DNA of 64,000 nt from Gemmatimonas sp. (lineage in GTDB: Bacteria; Gemmatimonadota; Gemmatimonadetes; Gemmatimonadales; Gemmatimonadaceae). Below are positions 34,068 through 43,789 of this stretch, piece after piece. The notes below the pieces were generated by a model that saw only the letters and a list, made by a program, of their open reading frames with translations, was not told the DNA's origin and searched no databases. The DNA lies in assembly GCF_031426495.1 (NCBI RefSeq), contig NZ_JANPLK010000068.1:1-64000 (forward strand), read 5' to 3'. A program made the translations under genes and the position numbers. Position 1 is the stretch's first letter; the number at the start of each line of letters is the position of its first letter.

Positions 34068-36383
34068 GTGCCAGTCGCACTCCGCTTGAACTCCCGTGCG
34101 CTGATCGCCGCGCTGACCGTCACACTGCTCTCGGCGTCGCTGATGGGTGCGCAGCCCGTGGTCGACGCGGCGGGGACGCGTTTGCGGACTGCCAGCGCAG
34201 CAGGCGCTGCCGTGGCGTCGTTGCGAAGCGCGCCCCTCGGCGCAGCATTTCGCCTCGACGGGCGATTGGACGAAGCCATGTGGGCGGCCGCCGACTCCAT
34301 CGGCGCGCTCACCGAAATTGAACCCGTGGCCGGCCGGATGCCGGCCGGGCGCACGGTGGTGCGCGTGCTGCGCGACGAGGACCAGCTCGTGATCGGCGTG
34401 CGGGCTGATGACCCGAACCCCGATGGCATCGTGAGTTTCGCCCGCGAGCGTGATAACTCGCTGGCGAACGAGGATCACATTAAGATCGTGCTCGACACCT
34501 ATCTCGACGGTCGCTCGGGCTACGTGTTCGCGGTGAATCCCAACGGCGCGCGTTACGATGCCTTGATCTCCGGCGACGGCGAGAACGCAAACTGGGACGC
34601 CGTGTGGGACGCGGCGGCCGCGCGCACGGCAACAGGATGGTCGGCCGAGATCGTGATTCCGGTTCGTAGCCTGCAATTCGCCAGCGGACTGACCACGTGG
34701 GGCTTCAACGTGCAGCGGCGCGTGCAACGGTTGCTGGAGAACGATCGCTGGGCGAGTCCGGTGCGCGATTTCAAGATCACCCAGACTTTCCGCGCCGGTC
34801 GGCTCACGGACTTGCCGGCGTTCGCCCTCGGGCTCGGCCTCAGCGTTCGTCCGTCGCTCATGGGCGCCACGGGCGTGCCGGCCCCGGGGGCGATGCGCCG
34901 CGATGAACGCGACCTGAGTCTCGACATCACGCAGACGCTGGGCGCGAGCACACTGGCGGCCCTCACCGTGAATACGGACTTCGCCGAGACCGAGGTCGAT
35001 ACGCGTCGCACGAATCTCACGCGTTTCCCGATTGTCTTTCCCGAGAAGCGCACGTTCTTCCTGCAGGGCGCGGATATCTTCGACTTCGGGCTCAGTCTGG
35101 GCGACGACGTCCGGCCGTTCTTCAGCCGTCGCATCGGTTTGCTGAACGGCAACGAAGTGCCCATTCGCGCCGGCGTGAAGGTCACGGGGCGCGGTAACGG
35201 CGCGAACTTCGGCGGCATCGCGCTGCGCACCGGCGACCTTCCGTTGGCCACGAGTTCCGGCACCACCTTGCCTTCGACGGCGAACACGCTTGGCGTGCTG
35301 CGCTACAAGCAGAACCTCGGGCGCGAATCCACGGTGGGTATGATCGGCACGCTCGGTGATCCCACAGGACGTGCCGACAGCTGGATGGCCGGCCTTGATG
35401 CGACCTACCAGACCTCGCGCTTCCACGGCAACAAGAACTTGGCGATGGGAGTGTGGGGGCTGCAGACCGACCGGGCGGGACTCACCGGCGAGAAGACGGC
35501 GTGGGGCGCGAAGATCGACTACCCGAACGACCTGTGGCAGATCTCGGCGACATTCAAGCGTATCGGCGACGGCTTTGACCCGTCGCTCGGGTTCGTGCCG
35601 CGCGCCGCGGCGCAGATCATCACCTTCACCAGCAACTTCGTGCCGCGTCCGCGCGGGCGGGTGGCCGGTTTACGCGTCCGGCAGATGGTGAACGAATTCC
35701 AACCCCGCGTCGTGACGGACCTGAACGGGAAGTGGGAGAGCTATCGCATCTTCATGGCGCCGGTGAACTGGCGTCTCGAGAGCGGTGACCGTTTCGAACT
35801 CAACGTGAATCCCACCGGCGAGCGACTGGCGGCGCCATTCACGATCGCACCGGGCGTAACGATTCCCGTTGGTGCGTATCACTGGTATCGCTATCGCCTG
35901 GAGGGCGGCCTGGCCGCCAAGCGCCGGTTGAGCGGGCAGGCCACGTGGTGGTTCGGGTCGTTCTACAGCGGCACGCTCAACGAAATCATTTTGACCACGG
36001 CCTGGAAGCCGTCCTCGCTGATCAACCTGGAAGTGAATGGCACGCGTAACATCGGACGGCTCCGCGAAGGCGGCTTCACGCAAGATCTGGTCGGCACACG
36101 TGTGCGTATCAACGTGTCGCCGAATCTGCAGCTCAACAGCTACGCCCAATACGACAATCAGAGCGACACCTTTGGGGCCAACACGCGAATCCGCTGGACG
36201 TTCTCACCGCTCGGTGACCTGTTCATCGTGTATAACCACAATCTGCGGCACGACATCAACGGCGATACCGGACTGCCCTACGGCACGGGTCTGCAGACGG
36301 ATCCCACCGCGCGCTATCCGCGCAACTGGGGTTTCGGATCCAATCAGCTCCTGGTGAAGCTGCAGTATGCGTTCAGGTACTGA
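34068..36383 (+). CDS. DUF5916 outer-membrane protein with CBM9-like domain
   Basis: A 771-residue envelope protein. After a signal segment (ALTVTLLSASLMGAQ) comes a carbohydrate-binding family 9-like domain (about 45-235: FRLDGRLDEAMWAAADSI, VIGVRADDPNPDGI, DYAL-type SGYVFAVNPNGARYDALI), then a DUF5916 region with FAETEVDTRRTNLTRFPIVFPEKR (family hallmark) and FFLQGADIFDFG, and a C-terminal beta-barrel ending FRY. Start codon is uncertain: GTG 34068 was chosen; GTG 33987 and TTG 34086 are in frame and no clear ribosome site helps. Likely a surface-exposed barrel of unknown substrate. Confidence 0.85.
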   Translation: MPVALRLNSRALIAALTVTLLSASLMGAQPVVDAAGTRLRTASAAGAAVASLRSAPLGAAFRLDGRLDEAMWAAADSIGALTEIEPVAGRMPAGRTVVRVLRDEDQLVIGVRADDPNPDGIVSFARERDNSLANEDHIKIVLDTYLDGRSGYVFAVNPNGARYDALISGDGENANWDAVWDAAAARTATGWSAEIVIPVRSLQFASGLTTWGFNVQRRVQRLLENDRWASPVRDFKITQTFRAGRLTDLPAFALGLGLSVRPSLMGATGVPAPGAMRRDERDLSLDITQTLGASTLAALTVNTDFAETEVDTRRTNLTRFPIVFPEKRTFFLQGADIFDFGLSLGDDVRPFFSRRIGLLNGNEVPIRAGVKVTGRGNGANFGGIALRTGDLPLATSSGTTLPSTANTLGVLRYKQNLGRESTVGMIGTLGDPTGRADSWMAGLDATYQTSRFHGNKNLAMGVWGLQTDRAGLTGEKTAWGAKIDYPNDLWQISATFKRIGDGFDPSLGFVPRAAAQIITFTSNFVPRPRGRVAGLRVRQMVNEFQPRVVTDLNGKWESYRIFMAPVNWRLESGDRFELNVNPTGERLAAPFTIAPGVTIPVGAYHWYRYRLEGGLAAKRRLSGQATWWFGSFYSGTLNEIILTTAWKPSSLINLEVNGTRNIGRLREGGFTQDLVGTRVRINVSPNLQLNSYAQYDNQSDTFGANTRIRWTFSPLGDLFIVYNHNLRHDINGDTGLPYGTGLQTDPTARYPRNWGFGSNQLLVKLQYAFRY

Positions 36384-36432
36384 GTCGCGCCCCCACTGGC
36401 GGGTCGCATAGACAACCAATAGGCTTCACCAG

Positions 36433-36867
36433 ATGCCTCGGCCCTTCCGCTTTCGCCTGATCGCACTTGTCGTCGCCCTGCTCGGCGGGTTTGCCGCGCC
36501 GGCGTCAGCGGTCACGCACGGATGGCTTCATGACCACGTGGCGCACGAACGGGCCGATCATCACGGTGACGTGGCGAGCGAGGAGCCGCCGGTCGAGCAT
36601 GGCACGACGTCGCACGGTGCCGAACTCGAAGAGTCTGAGAATCACCATCGGCACGGACACCGCTCCGTTGACGTCGGCCCTGCATCACGCGACGGCATGC
36701 GGCTCGCTGTGGTCGCCGATGCCGCCGTTACAACGATGCGCGTTGAGATACCAGACGCCATCGTGGTCGCGGTCCCCTCGGTCGCGTTCGCCAATCGCAA
36801 CCGGTTGGCGGGACCCGACCCCGGCGGTACGTCTCCGCCCAGTCTACGAGCTCCGCCCGTTCGCTGA
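36433..36867 (+). CDS. His-rich secreted protein at the head of the metal-efflux cluster
   Basis: A 144-residue exported protein. The signal peptide (residues 1-26, ending ASAV) is followed by a His-rich stretch (HGWLHDHVAHERADHHGD, then ENHHRHGHR) suited to binding Zn, Ni or Cu, and a Pro-rich C-terminus. It lies 135 bp upstream of the CzcC-like gene in the same direction. It may be a periplasmic metal sensor or buffer, analogous to small His-rich proteins found in czc/cnr loci, but no named family is recognised. Confidence 0.65.
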   Translation: MPRPFRFRLIALVVALLGGFAAPASAVTHGWLHDHVAHERADHHGDVASEEPPVEHGTTSHGAELEESENHHRHGHRSVDVGPASRDGMRLAVVADAAVTTMRVEIPDAIVVAVPSVAFANRNRLAGPDPGGTSPPSLRAPPVR

Positions 36868-37002
36868 TCGCTGTCGACCGACGGTGTGCCCGCGCGTTCC
36901 CGGGTATTGCCGTCTCGACAGCCTGTTCTGGTGATCGCGCGTGTCCCACTCCACTGATCGCGGAGCAGGGGGCCGCCCTTCGACATCCCGGATCGGTCAG
37001 CC

Positions 37003-38349
37003 GTGCCTACAACCTGCTTTCACTTCGTCCGCTCGCGAGGGTGCGATGCGCTCGTGCGCTGTAGCGCGCCGGCGATCCTCTCCCTGGCGCTGACGGGGCT
37101 TCTCACCGGCGTTCCCCGCCCGGTACACGCGCAGCTCTCGCTCGCTGCGGCGCAACGCACGGCGCGCGAGGTGAGCTCCGAGCTCCTCGCGGCTCGCGAG
37201 ACGAACGCGGCGGCTGCGGCGCGCGCGCGTCAGGCTGCCGGCTTCGCGAATCCCACGCTGTCGTACGGCCGCGAGCAAACGTCCCGCGGGCTACAATCCA
37301 ACGCGCAGAATATTGCGCAGCTAGAGCAGGTCTTTGAGATCGCCGGCCAACGCGGCGCGCGCATGTCGGTGGCACGACTTCGCGTAGCGGCAAGCGTCGA
37401 ACGGCTCGCCGCTGCCGAGCTCCAGCTCAACGTTGACGTCGCACAGGCGTTCGCCTTGGCGATCACGGCCGATGATCGACTCAGGATCGCGGAGCAGGGG
37501 GCCAACGCGTTTGCGGAAGCCCAACGGGTCAGCGACGCGCGGCTCGCGGATGGGGATATCTCGGGGTATGCCGCGCGTCGCCTTCGGCTGGAATCCGCGC
37601 GGTTCGCCGCTGTACGATCCGCTGCCGCGCTCGAGCGGCGGGCCGCACGGTCGGCACTCGCCTCGCTGCTCGGGCTCGGCGGTCGCGCCGGCGATACGCT
37701 CACACTAGCACGCGACGCCTCCGATGGCGTGTTCGCTCCGCGGGTGCTCGGTCTCGACTCGCTCATGGCGCTGGCCGTGCGACAGCGCGCCGAACTCCGC
37801 ATCGCCATGCTCGAGGCGGAGACGCTCGAGGCCGAAGCGCGACTCGTTGGGCGCGAGCGCATTCCGACACCCACGCTGTCTCTTGGATACAAGGGAGAGC
37901 GCGTTGCCGATCCGCAGTTGGGGTCGCTCACCGGGTTCAGCGGCTACGTCGCCGGCTTCTCCATCCCGCTGCCGATTCTCGACCGCCGCCAGGCCAGCGT
38001 TGATGCGGCGTCGGGTGACGCGCGCGCAGCCCGCGCGACGATCGAGGCCGTTCGTCGTCGCGTGCAGCGAGAAGTCGTCGAGGCGTACGACGCGCTCACG
38101 GCCGTCGAGGAGCAGCAGGCATTGTTGGCCCCGCATCTCGGCGACGAGTCTCGGGCTGCGATGCGCGCCGTGCAACTTGCGTATGCGGAAGGCGAAATCT
38201 CTCTCGTGGAGTGGCTCGACGCCGTTCGCGCCTATCAAGACGCGGAGTTGACCGCGCTCACCTTGCAGGCGGAGGCGGCGACTCGCCGCGCTGCCCTCGA
38301 CCGCGTTGTCGGCGCGCGTCTTCCATCCCCGGTTTCGCTGAGGCGCTGA
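37003..38349 (+). CDS. TolC-family outer-membrane efflux protein (CzcC-like)
   Basis: Outer-membrane channel of a tripartite RND pump, 448 residues with GTG start. Two TolC-type repeats are visible (about 45-240 and 255-445), rich in Ala/Arg/Glu helices, with typical LEQVFEIAGQRGAR and FSIPLPILDRRQASVDAA turns. A second GTG at 37054 would give a tighter signal peptide (MRCSAPAILSLALTGLL) and is a serious alternative start. The 3' end is followed after 3 nt by the adaptor gene, so the pump proteins are co-transcribed. Confidence 0.88.
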   Translation: MPTTCFHFVRSRGCDALVRCSAPAILSLALTGLLTGVPRPVHAQLSLAAAQRTAREVSSELLAARETNAAAAARARQAAGFANPTLSYGREQTSRGLQSNAQNIAQLEQVFEIAGQRGARMSVARLRVAASVERLAAAELQLNVDVAQAFALAITADDRLRIAEQGANAFAEAQRVSDARLADGDISGYAARRLRLESARFAAVRSAAALERRAARSALASLLGLGGRAGDTLTLARDASDGVFAPRVLGLDSLMALAVRQRAELRIAMLEAETLEAEARLVGRERIPTPTLSLGYKGERVADPQLGSLTGFSGYVAGFSIPLPILDRRQASVDAASGDARAARATIEAVRRRVQREVVEAYDALTAVEEQQALLAPHLGDESRAAMRAVQLAYAEGEISLVEWLDAVRAYQDAELTALTLQAEAATRRAALDRVVGARLPSPVSLRR

Positions 38350-38352
38350 GCC

Positions 38353-39882
38353 ATGATGACTATGACGAATATGCTTCGACTCGTACGCTACGGTGCGGCG
38401 GCTGTCAGCAGCGGTGCGCTCGCCGCGTGCAACAACGGTGCGAACGCCGGTTCCGATGCGTCGGGTGTCGAGGCGGTAGCCGGTCCGGCCGGAGGCGCTA
38501 TTACCATGTGGACGGATTCCACCGAACTGTTCATGGAGCATCCGGCCCTGATCGTCGGTGTTCCCGACAAGTTCGCCGTGCACTTGACCGACATCACCGA
38601 CTTCGCGCCGCTGCGTAGCGGCCGGATCACGCTACGCTTTACGCCGCGCGATGGGGGAAATTCGCTGGTGGTGGTTCAGGACGCGCCGCGCGCACCCGGG
38701 ATTTATGGTCCGAGTCCTGAGTTCACGGCCGCTGGCGTGTACGACCTCACGATCCTCGTGGACAGCCCACAGGCGCGCGACACGCTCCGGGTGCCGGGAC
38801 TTCGCGTGTACGCGAACGCGAAGGAAGCCCCCACGGAAGGGGCGGAGGCCGACAATGGAATTCCGTTCCTCAAAGAGCAGCAGTGGAAGTCGCCTGGCTT
38901 CCGCACCGACTTTGCGGTTGAGGGAGACATTGCCGCCTCATTCGATGCTAATGGACAGATCGAGCCCGCCGCAGGCAACTATGCGGATGTCACCGCACCG
39001 ATTGGCGCACTGGTCGATGCCGGAGGTGTCTCGTCGTCGCCGGTGCCGGGGCAGCAGGTCTCCCGTGGGCAGATCCTCGCGTATCTGACACCGTCGCTCG
39101 GGGAGGGCGGCAGTGCCTTTGCCGATGCGCGAGCGGCGCTGCGCGAAGCGGAAGATGAGCACGCGCGTGCCGTTCGGCTGCTCGCGGTCGAAGCCGTACC
39201 GCAGCGTCGCGTGCATGAGGCGGAGAATCGCTTGCGCGCTGCGAAGGAGGCACTCGCTGGTCTCGGCGGTGGCGATCTGTCCCCGAGCGGCAAGGTGGCG
39301 ATCCGAGCTCCGATTGGTGGCGTGGTGATCCGGCGGAGCATCACGCCGGGCGGTCGCGTCGAGGCGGGCAGTTCGCTCTTCACGTTGGTCGATGCGACAC
39401 GCGTCTGGCTGAAAGTGAATGTGCCGTCGTCTCAGGCAAGTCGCGTGGATCGTGCCTCGGGCGCGGAGTTCTCGGTTGAGGGAAGTACGCGGCGCTACAC
39501 CGCACGGCGCGCCGTCTCGATCGGCAGTGTGATCGATTCCATGTCGAGGACGGTTCCGGTGTTGTACGAAGTCATGAACGGCGACGGCAGTCTCAAAGTC
39601 GGCGCGGCCGCGCGCGTGGCGCTGCGTACCGGCCAGCGGGCGCGCGGGCTGCTCGTGCCATCCAGCGCGATTCTCGATGAAGACGGCCGCACGGTCCTCT
39701 ACGTGCAGCCGAGTGGCGAGCGCTTCGAGAAGCGCGAAGTCACGGTACTCGGCATCGAAGGCTCGCGTGCCGTTATCGGTGCCGGACTACAGCGCGGCGA
39801 TCGTGTGGTCACCGGTGCGGCGTATCAGGTGCGTCTTGCCTCGTTGTCCACGAGCGTGCCGACGCACGGTCACGAACACTAG
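38353..39882 (+). CDS. RND periplasmic adaptor (CzcB-like) with extra N-terminal domain
   Basis: A 509-residue membrane-fusion protein with lipobox GALAAC (Cys26). Residues 40-160 form an extra beta-sandwich-like domain (LFMEHPALIVGVPDKFAVHL...GIYGPSPEFTAAGVYDLTI) resembling YtkA-like domains, known to sit before some CzcB adaptors. Then follow the barrel-sandwich and hairpin (ADVTAPIGALVDAG...IRAPIGGVVIRRSITPGGRVEAG), beta-barrel and C-terminal domains. The end is THGHEH, a short His tail. Forms the pump with the flanking channel and RND genes. Confidence 0.88.
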   Translation: MMTMTNMLRLVRYGAAAVSSGALAACNNGANAGSDASGVEAVAGPAGGAITMWTDSTELFMEHPALIVGVPDKFAVHLTDITDFAPLRSGRITLRFTPRDGGNSLVVVQDAPRAPGIYGPSPEFTAAGVYDLTILVDSPQARDTLRVPGLRVYANAKEAPTEGAEADNGIPFLKEQQWKSPGFRTDFAVEGDIAASFDANGQIEPAAGNYADVTAPIGALVDAGGVSSSPVPGQQVSRGQILAYLTPSLGEGGSAFADARAALREAEDEHARAVRLLAVEAVPQRRVHEAENRLRAAKEALAGLGGGDLSPSGKVAIRAPIGGVVIRRSITPGGRVEAGSSLFTLVDATRVWLKVNVPSSQASRVDRASGAEFSVEGSTRRYTARRAVSIGSVIDSMSRTVPVLYEVMNGDGSLKVGAAARVALRTGQRARGLLVPSSAILDEDGRTVLYVQPSGERFEKREVTVLGIEGSRAVIGAGLQRGDRVVTGAAYQVRLASLSTSVPTHGHEH

Positions 39883-39891
39883 GCGACGACG

Positions 39892-42800
39892 ATGCTGAAT
39901 CATCTCATCGGCTGGTCGTTACGCAATCGCGTGATCGTGCTTGCGGCGTCGGCGATCATGCTGGTCGCGGGGGCAATCACCGCGTACCAGATGCCGGTCG
40001 ACGTATTTCCCGACCTGACCGCGCCCACGGTGACCGTACTCACCGAGGCGCACGGTATGGCGCCGGAAGAGGTCGAAGCCTTGGTGTCGTTTCCTATCGA
40101 GACGGCGGTCAACGGCTCGACCGGTGTTCGTCGTGTGCGCTCATCCACCGCGCAGGGCATTTCGGTGGTCTGGGTCGAGTTCGACTGGGGCACCGACATC
40201 TTCCGCGCGCGACAGATCGTCGCGGAGAAACTGCAGGTAGTGGCCAACGCGCTGCCGGTTGGCGTTGCGGCACCCACCTTGGCGCCAGTCTCGTCGGTCA
40301 TGGGCGAGATCATGATGATCGGCCTCACCGCACCCGATAGTGCCCGGCGAGGGACCCAAGCGCCGGTGTCGATGATGGACCTGCGCACCATCGCCGACTG
40401 GACGATTCGCCGCCGCCTGCTCGCGGTTCCGGGCATCGCGCAGATCATCCCGATCGGTGGCGACGTGAAGCAGTACCAGGTGATCGCCGATCCCGCGCGC
40501 ATGCTCTCGGCCGGCGTCACGCTGGATCAGGTCGTGCGCGCTGCGGCTGGATCGAATGCCAACGCCGCCGGCGGCGTGTACATGGACAAAGGGCAGGAAT
40601 ATGTGATACGCGGGATCGGGCGCGTGCAGTCGGTCGCCGACATCGCAAACACGGTGGTCGCCATACGCGGGGGGACCCCGGTCATCATGTCGCAGGTGGC
40701 CGACGTGCAGGTTGGAATGGCACCGAAGTACGGTGATGGTTCGGTCAACGCGAAGTCCGCCGTGGTGTTGGCGGTACAGAAGCAGCCCGGTGCCAATACG
40801 CTCGAACTCACGCGGCGTATCGAGCGCGAACTCGACGCAATGCAGCGCGCCCTGCCTCCGGGTGTGCTCATCGAGTCGCAGCTGTTCCGGCAAGCCAGCT
40901 TCATCGCTGTCTCCATCGAGAACGTGCTGAAAGCGCTGCGCGACGGAGGAATCCTCGTGGTCGTCATCCTGTTCCTCTTTCTCTGGAACGCGCGGACTAC
41001 GATGATCTCGCTCGTTGCCATTCCATTGTCATTGGTGGTGGCAATCTTCGCCATGAAGCTGTTCGGGATCAGTGTGAACACCATGTCGCTCGGTGGCATG
41101 GCCATCGCCATCGGCGCGCTGGTCGACGATGCCATCATCGATGTCGAGAATGTCTTCCGACGTTTGAAGGACAACCACCATCGTCCCGAGGGCGAGCGTC
41201 GCTCGTCGCTTCGTGTGGTGTACGATGCGTCGCGCGAGATCCGCGCCAGCATCGTGAAGGCCACGCTGATCATTATCGTCGTGTTCCTCCCCTTGTTCTT
41301 CCTGGGCGGCGTCGAAGGCCGCCTGCTGCGGCCGCTCGGGTTTGCGTACGTCGTGTCGATTCTCGCGTCATTGTTGGTCGCGGTAACGATCACTCCCGTG
41401 CTGTGTGCGTATCTGCTCCCGAACGCGAGGGCCGTACAATCGGAAGAGGAGAGCGCCCTCGTTCGGTGGCTGAAGCGGCGATATGCGCCGGTGCTCGACT
41501 ACGTGTTGCGCATTCCACGGGCGGTACTCACCGCAGCGGCAGTGGCCGTACTACTCTCGGCGGCAGCCGTGCCGTTCCTGGGATCAGCCTTTCTTCCCGA
41601 ATTCAACGAGGGAGCACTCACCGTCAGCGTGGTGACCATACCGGGCACGTCGCTTCAGGAATCGAACGCGATTGGTAAACTGGTCGAACAGATTCTGCTC
41701 GCCAAGGCGGCCGTCATCAACACGGATCGACGTCAGGGGCGAGCCGAATTGGACGAACACGCACAGGGAGTGAACGCCGCCGAAATTGACGTGACGCTGC
41801 GAAACGATGTCGACAAAGAGCGTCTCTTCGCGGCGCTGCGAGACGAGTTCGCGGCCATTCCCGGAACCAATGTCACGATTGGTCAGCCGATCGGACATCG
41901 CATCGACCACATGCTTTCGGGTACGCGGGCCAATATCGCCGTAAAGATCTTCGGCCCCGATCTCCTGCAGTTGCGGCAGATAGGCGGTGCGGTGCGAGAC
42001 GCGATGGCTGTGGTGCCGGGGGTCGCCGACCTGCAGCTCGAGCAGCAAATGGATGTTCCGCAGCTGCACGTACGCGCCGATCGCGCGGCGCTGGGACGAT
42101 ACGGCATGACGGTGGGCCAACTGGCGGAAGCGATCGACGTTGCGTTCAACGGTGAAGCGGTCTCGCAGGTGCTGGAGGAAGGCCGCAGTGTCGACCTGGT
42201 CGTTCGCTTTCCTGAGAGCGCGCGGGCCAACGCCGACGCGATCGCGTTAGTCGCATTCGATACGCCGAGTGGTCAACGGGTCCCGCTGTCGCAGTTGGCC
42301 ACGGTCGCCGTGACGCGAGGGCCGAACACGATCTCCCGGGAGGATGTGCAACGAAAGATCGTCGTGCAGGCGAACGTAGCGGGTCGCGATCTGGGTAGCA
42401 CGGTGAGTGACATACAGCGCGTGGTCAACGAGCAGGTGATGCTACCGGTAGGGTATCACGTGAGCTACGGTGGTCAGTTCGAGGCCCAGGCTGAATCGAC
42501 ACGCACGCTGTCGCTGCTGTCGTTGCTATCGGTCGCGGCGATCTTCCTGATCTTGTACTCTGAATTCAGGTCCGCGCGCACCGCCATGCTCGTAATGGCC
42601 AATCTTCCGCTGGCATTGATTGGTGGCGTGCTCGCCGTTTTTGTGACCAGTCGTGTCGTGAGTATCGCATCGCTCGTAGGGTTCGTGACCCTGTTCGGCA
42701 TCGCCACCCGCAATGGAATTCTTCTAGTCTCGCACTATCGGCAACTGCTGGCTGAGGGCGCTCCATTCCGCGAGGCGGTCGTACGAGGATCGATGGAGCG

Positions 42801-43029
42801 ACTTTCTCCCATTCTGATGACTGCCCTGACGGCCGGTCTCGCACTTATTCCGCTCGCCATGGGCGGCGGCGAGCCGGGCAACGAGTTGCAAACACCGATG
42901 GCTATCGTAATTCTTGGTGGGCTGCTGTCGGCGACGGCACTCAATATGTTGGTGCTGCCTGCGCTGTTCTGGCTGTTCGGCGATCGGACGGCAACGCCCT
43001 CGCCATCATTTGACGGGTTGACCGACTGA
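39892..43029 (+). CDS. Heavy-metal RND efflux pump, CzcA/CusA family
   Basis: Inner-membrane proton/metal antiporter of 1045 residues with twelve membrane segments. Starts MLNHLIGWSLRNRVIVLAAS; periplasmic motifs PDLTAPTVTVLTEAHGMAPEEVE and GVRRVRSSTAQGISVVWVEF are HME-type. Transmembrane segment 4 carries GALVDDAIIDVENVFRRL with four acidic residues, so a divalent cation or broad metal range is possible, but the exact metal cannot be read from sequence. C-terminal GNELQTPMAIVILGGLLSAT is also typical. Follows the adaptor by 9 nt and is followed by hupE-like after 3 nt. Confidence 0.92.
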   Translation: MLNHLIGWSLRNRVIVLAASAIMLVAGAITAYQMPVDVFPDLTAPTVTVLTEAHGMAPEEVEALVSFPIETAVNGSTGVRRVRSSTAQGISVVWVEFDWGTDIFRARQIVAEKLQVVANALPVGVAAPTLAPVSSVMGEIMMIGLTAPDSARRGTQAPVSMMDLRTIADWTIRRRLLAVPGIAQIIPIGGDVKQYQVIADPARMLSAGVTLDQVVRAAAGSNANAAGGVYMDKGQEYVIRGIGRVQSVADIANTVVAIRGGTPVIMSQVADVQVGMAPKYGDGSVNAKSAVVLAVQKQPGANTLELTRRIERELDAMQRALPPGVLIESQLFRQASFIAVSIENVLKALRDGGILVVVILFLFLWNARTTMISLVAIPLSLVVAIFAMKLFGISVNTMSLGGMAIAIGALVDDAIIDVENVFRRLKDNHHRPEGERRSSLRVVYDASREIRASIVKATLIIIVVFLPLFFLGGVEGRLLRPLGFAYVVSILASLLVAVTITPVLCAYLLPNARAVQSEEESALVRWLKRRYAPVLDYVLRIPRAVLTAAAVAVLLSAAAVPFLGSAFLPEFNEGALTVSVVTIPGTSLQESNAIGKLVEQILLAKAAVINTDRRQGRAELDEHAQGVNAAEIDVTLRNDVDKERLFAALRDEFAAIPGTNVTIGQPIGHRIDHMLSGTRANIAVKIFGPDLLQLRQIGGAVRDAMAVVPGVADLQLEQQMDVPQLHVRADRAALGRYGMTVGQLAEAIDVAFNGEAVSQVLEEGRSVDLVVRFPESARANADAIALVAFDTPSGQRVPLSQLATVAVTRGPNTISREDVQRKIVVQANVAGRDLGSTVSDIQRVVNEQVMLPVGYHVSYGGQFEAQAESTRTLSLLSLLSVAAIFLILYSEFRSARTAMLVMANLPLALIGGVLAVFVTSRVVSIASLVGFVTLFGIATRNGILLVSHYRQLLAEGAPFREAVVRGSMERLSPILMTALTAGLALIPLAMGGGEPGNELQTPMAIVILGGLLSATALNMLVLPALFWLFGDRTATPSPSFDGLTD

Positions 43030-43032
43030 CTG

Positions 43033-43782
43033 ATGACCATGCTCACCCCCGCGCAACGCACTCACACGTTGATCGACCTGCTGCACCGTCGATCCTGGCT
43101 CGTAACACTGGGCCTCGTTACGCTGATGACGCTGGCGTTCCCCTTCGAGGCACTCGCACACGGCGTCTCGGCCGGCGACAAGGGATACATCCAAGAAACG
43201 TTCGGTGTTCGCATCATGCCGTTTCTCTATCTCGGCGCCAAACACATGGTCACGGGCTATGATCATCTGCTATTTCTTTGCGGCGTCATTTTCTACCTCT
43301 ATCGCCTGAAGGACATCGCCGCGTACGTCACCCTGTTTGCGATCGGCCATTCCACGACGCTCATCGTTGGGGTGCTTGCCGGGGTGAGCGTGAGTCCCTA
43401 TCTCATCGACGCGATCATCGGGTTCTCCGTGGTGTACAAGGCGCTCGATAATGTCGGAGCGTTTCCACGATGGTTCGGGGTGCAGCCCAACGCGCGCGCG
43501 GCGACGTTCATCTTTGGTCTCTTTCACGGATTCGGACTGGCGACGAAACTGCTGGATTTCGAGATGGACCCGGACGGACTGGTGCCGAATCTGCTGGCAT
43601 TCAACGTCGGTGTCGAATCCGGGCAGATGTTGGCGCTCGCCGGTGTACTCATCGCCATGAGTTATTGGCGGCGCTCCCAGTCCTTCGCGCGGCGTGGATT
43701 TGCCGCCAACATGTTGCTGCTGTCGGCCGGACTCCTACTCGTGGGCTACCAGCTCACGGGGTACTTCACCACCCGCACCTGA
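43033..43782 (+). CDS. HupE/UreJ-type membrane protein
   Basis: A 249-residue multi-pass membrane protein. After a signal-anchor (LVTLGLVTLMTLAFPFEALAHG) come about six helices; the segments GYDHLLFLCGVIFYL, FAIGHSTTLIV and FGLFHGFGLATKL carry conserved His/Asp residues found in HupE/UreJ-2 proteins, which are linked to nickel or other metal transfer. Immediately downstream of the RND pump and probably co-translated, so its role in this cluster is likely metal handling. Confidence 0.83.
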   Translation: MTMLTPAQRTHTLIDLLHRRSWLVTLGLVTLMTLAFPFEALAHGVSAGDKGYIQETFGVRIMPFLYLGAKHMVTGYDHLLFLCGVIFYLYRLKDIAAYVTLFAIGHSTTLIVGVLAGVSVSPYLIDAIIGFSVVYKALDNVGAFPRWFGVQPNARAATFIFGLFHGFGLATKLLDFEMDPDGLVPNLLAFNVGVESGQMLALAGVLIAMSYWRRSQSFARRGFAANMLLLSAGLLLVGYQLTGYFTTRT

Positions 43783-43789
43783 CCCCACC

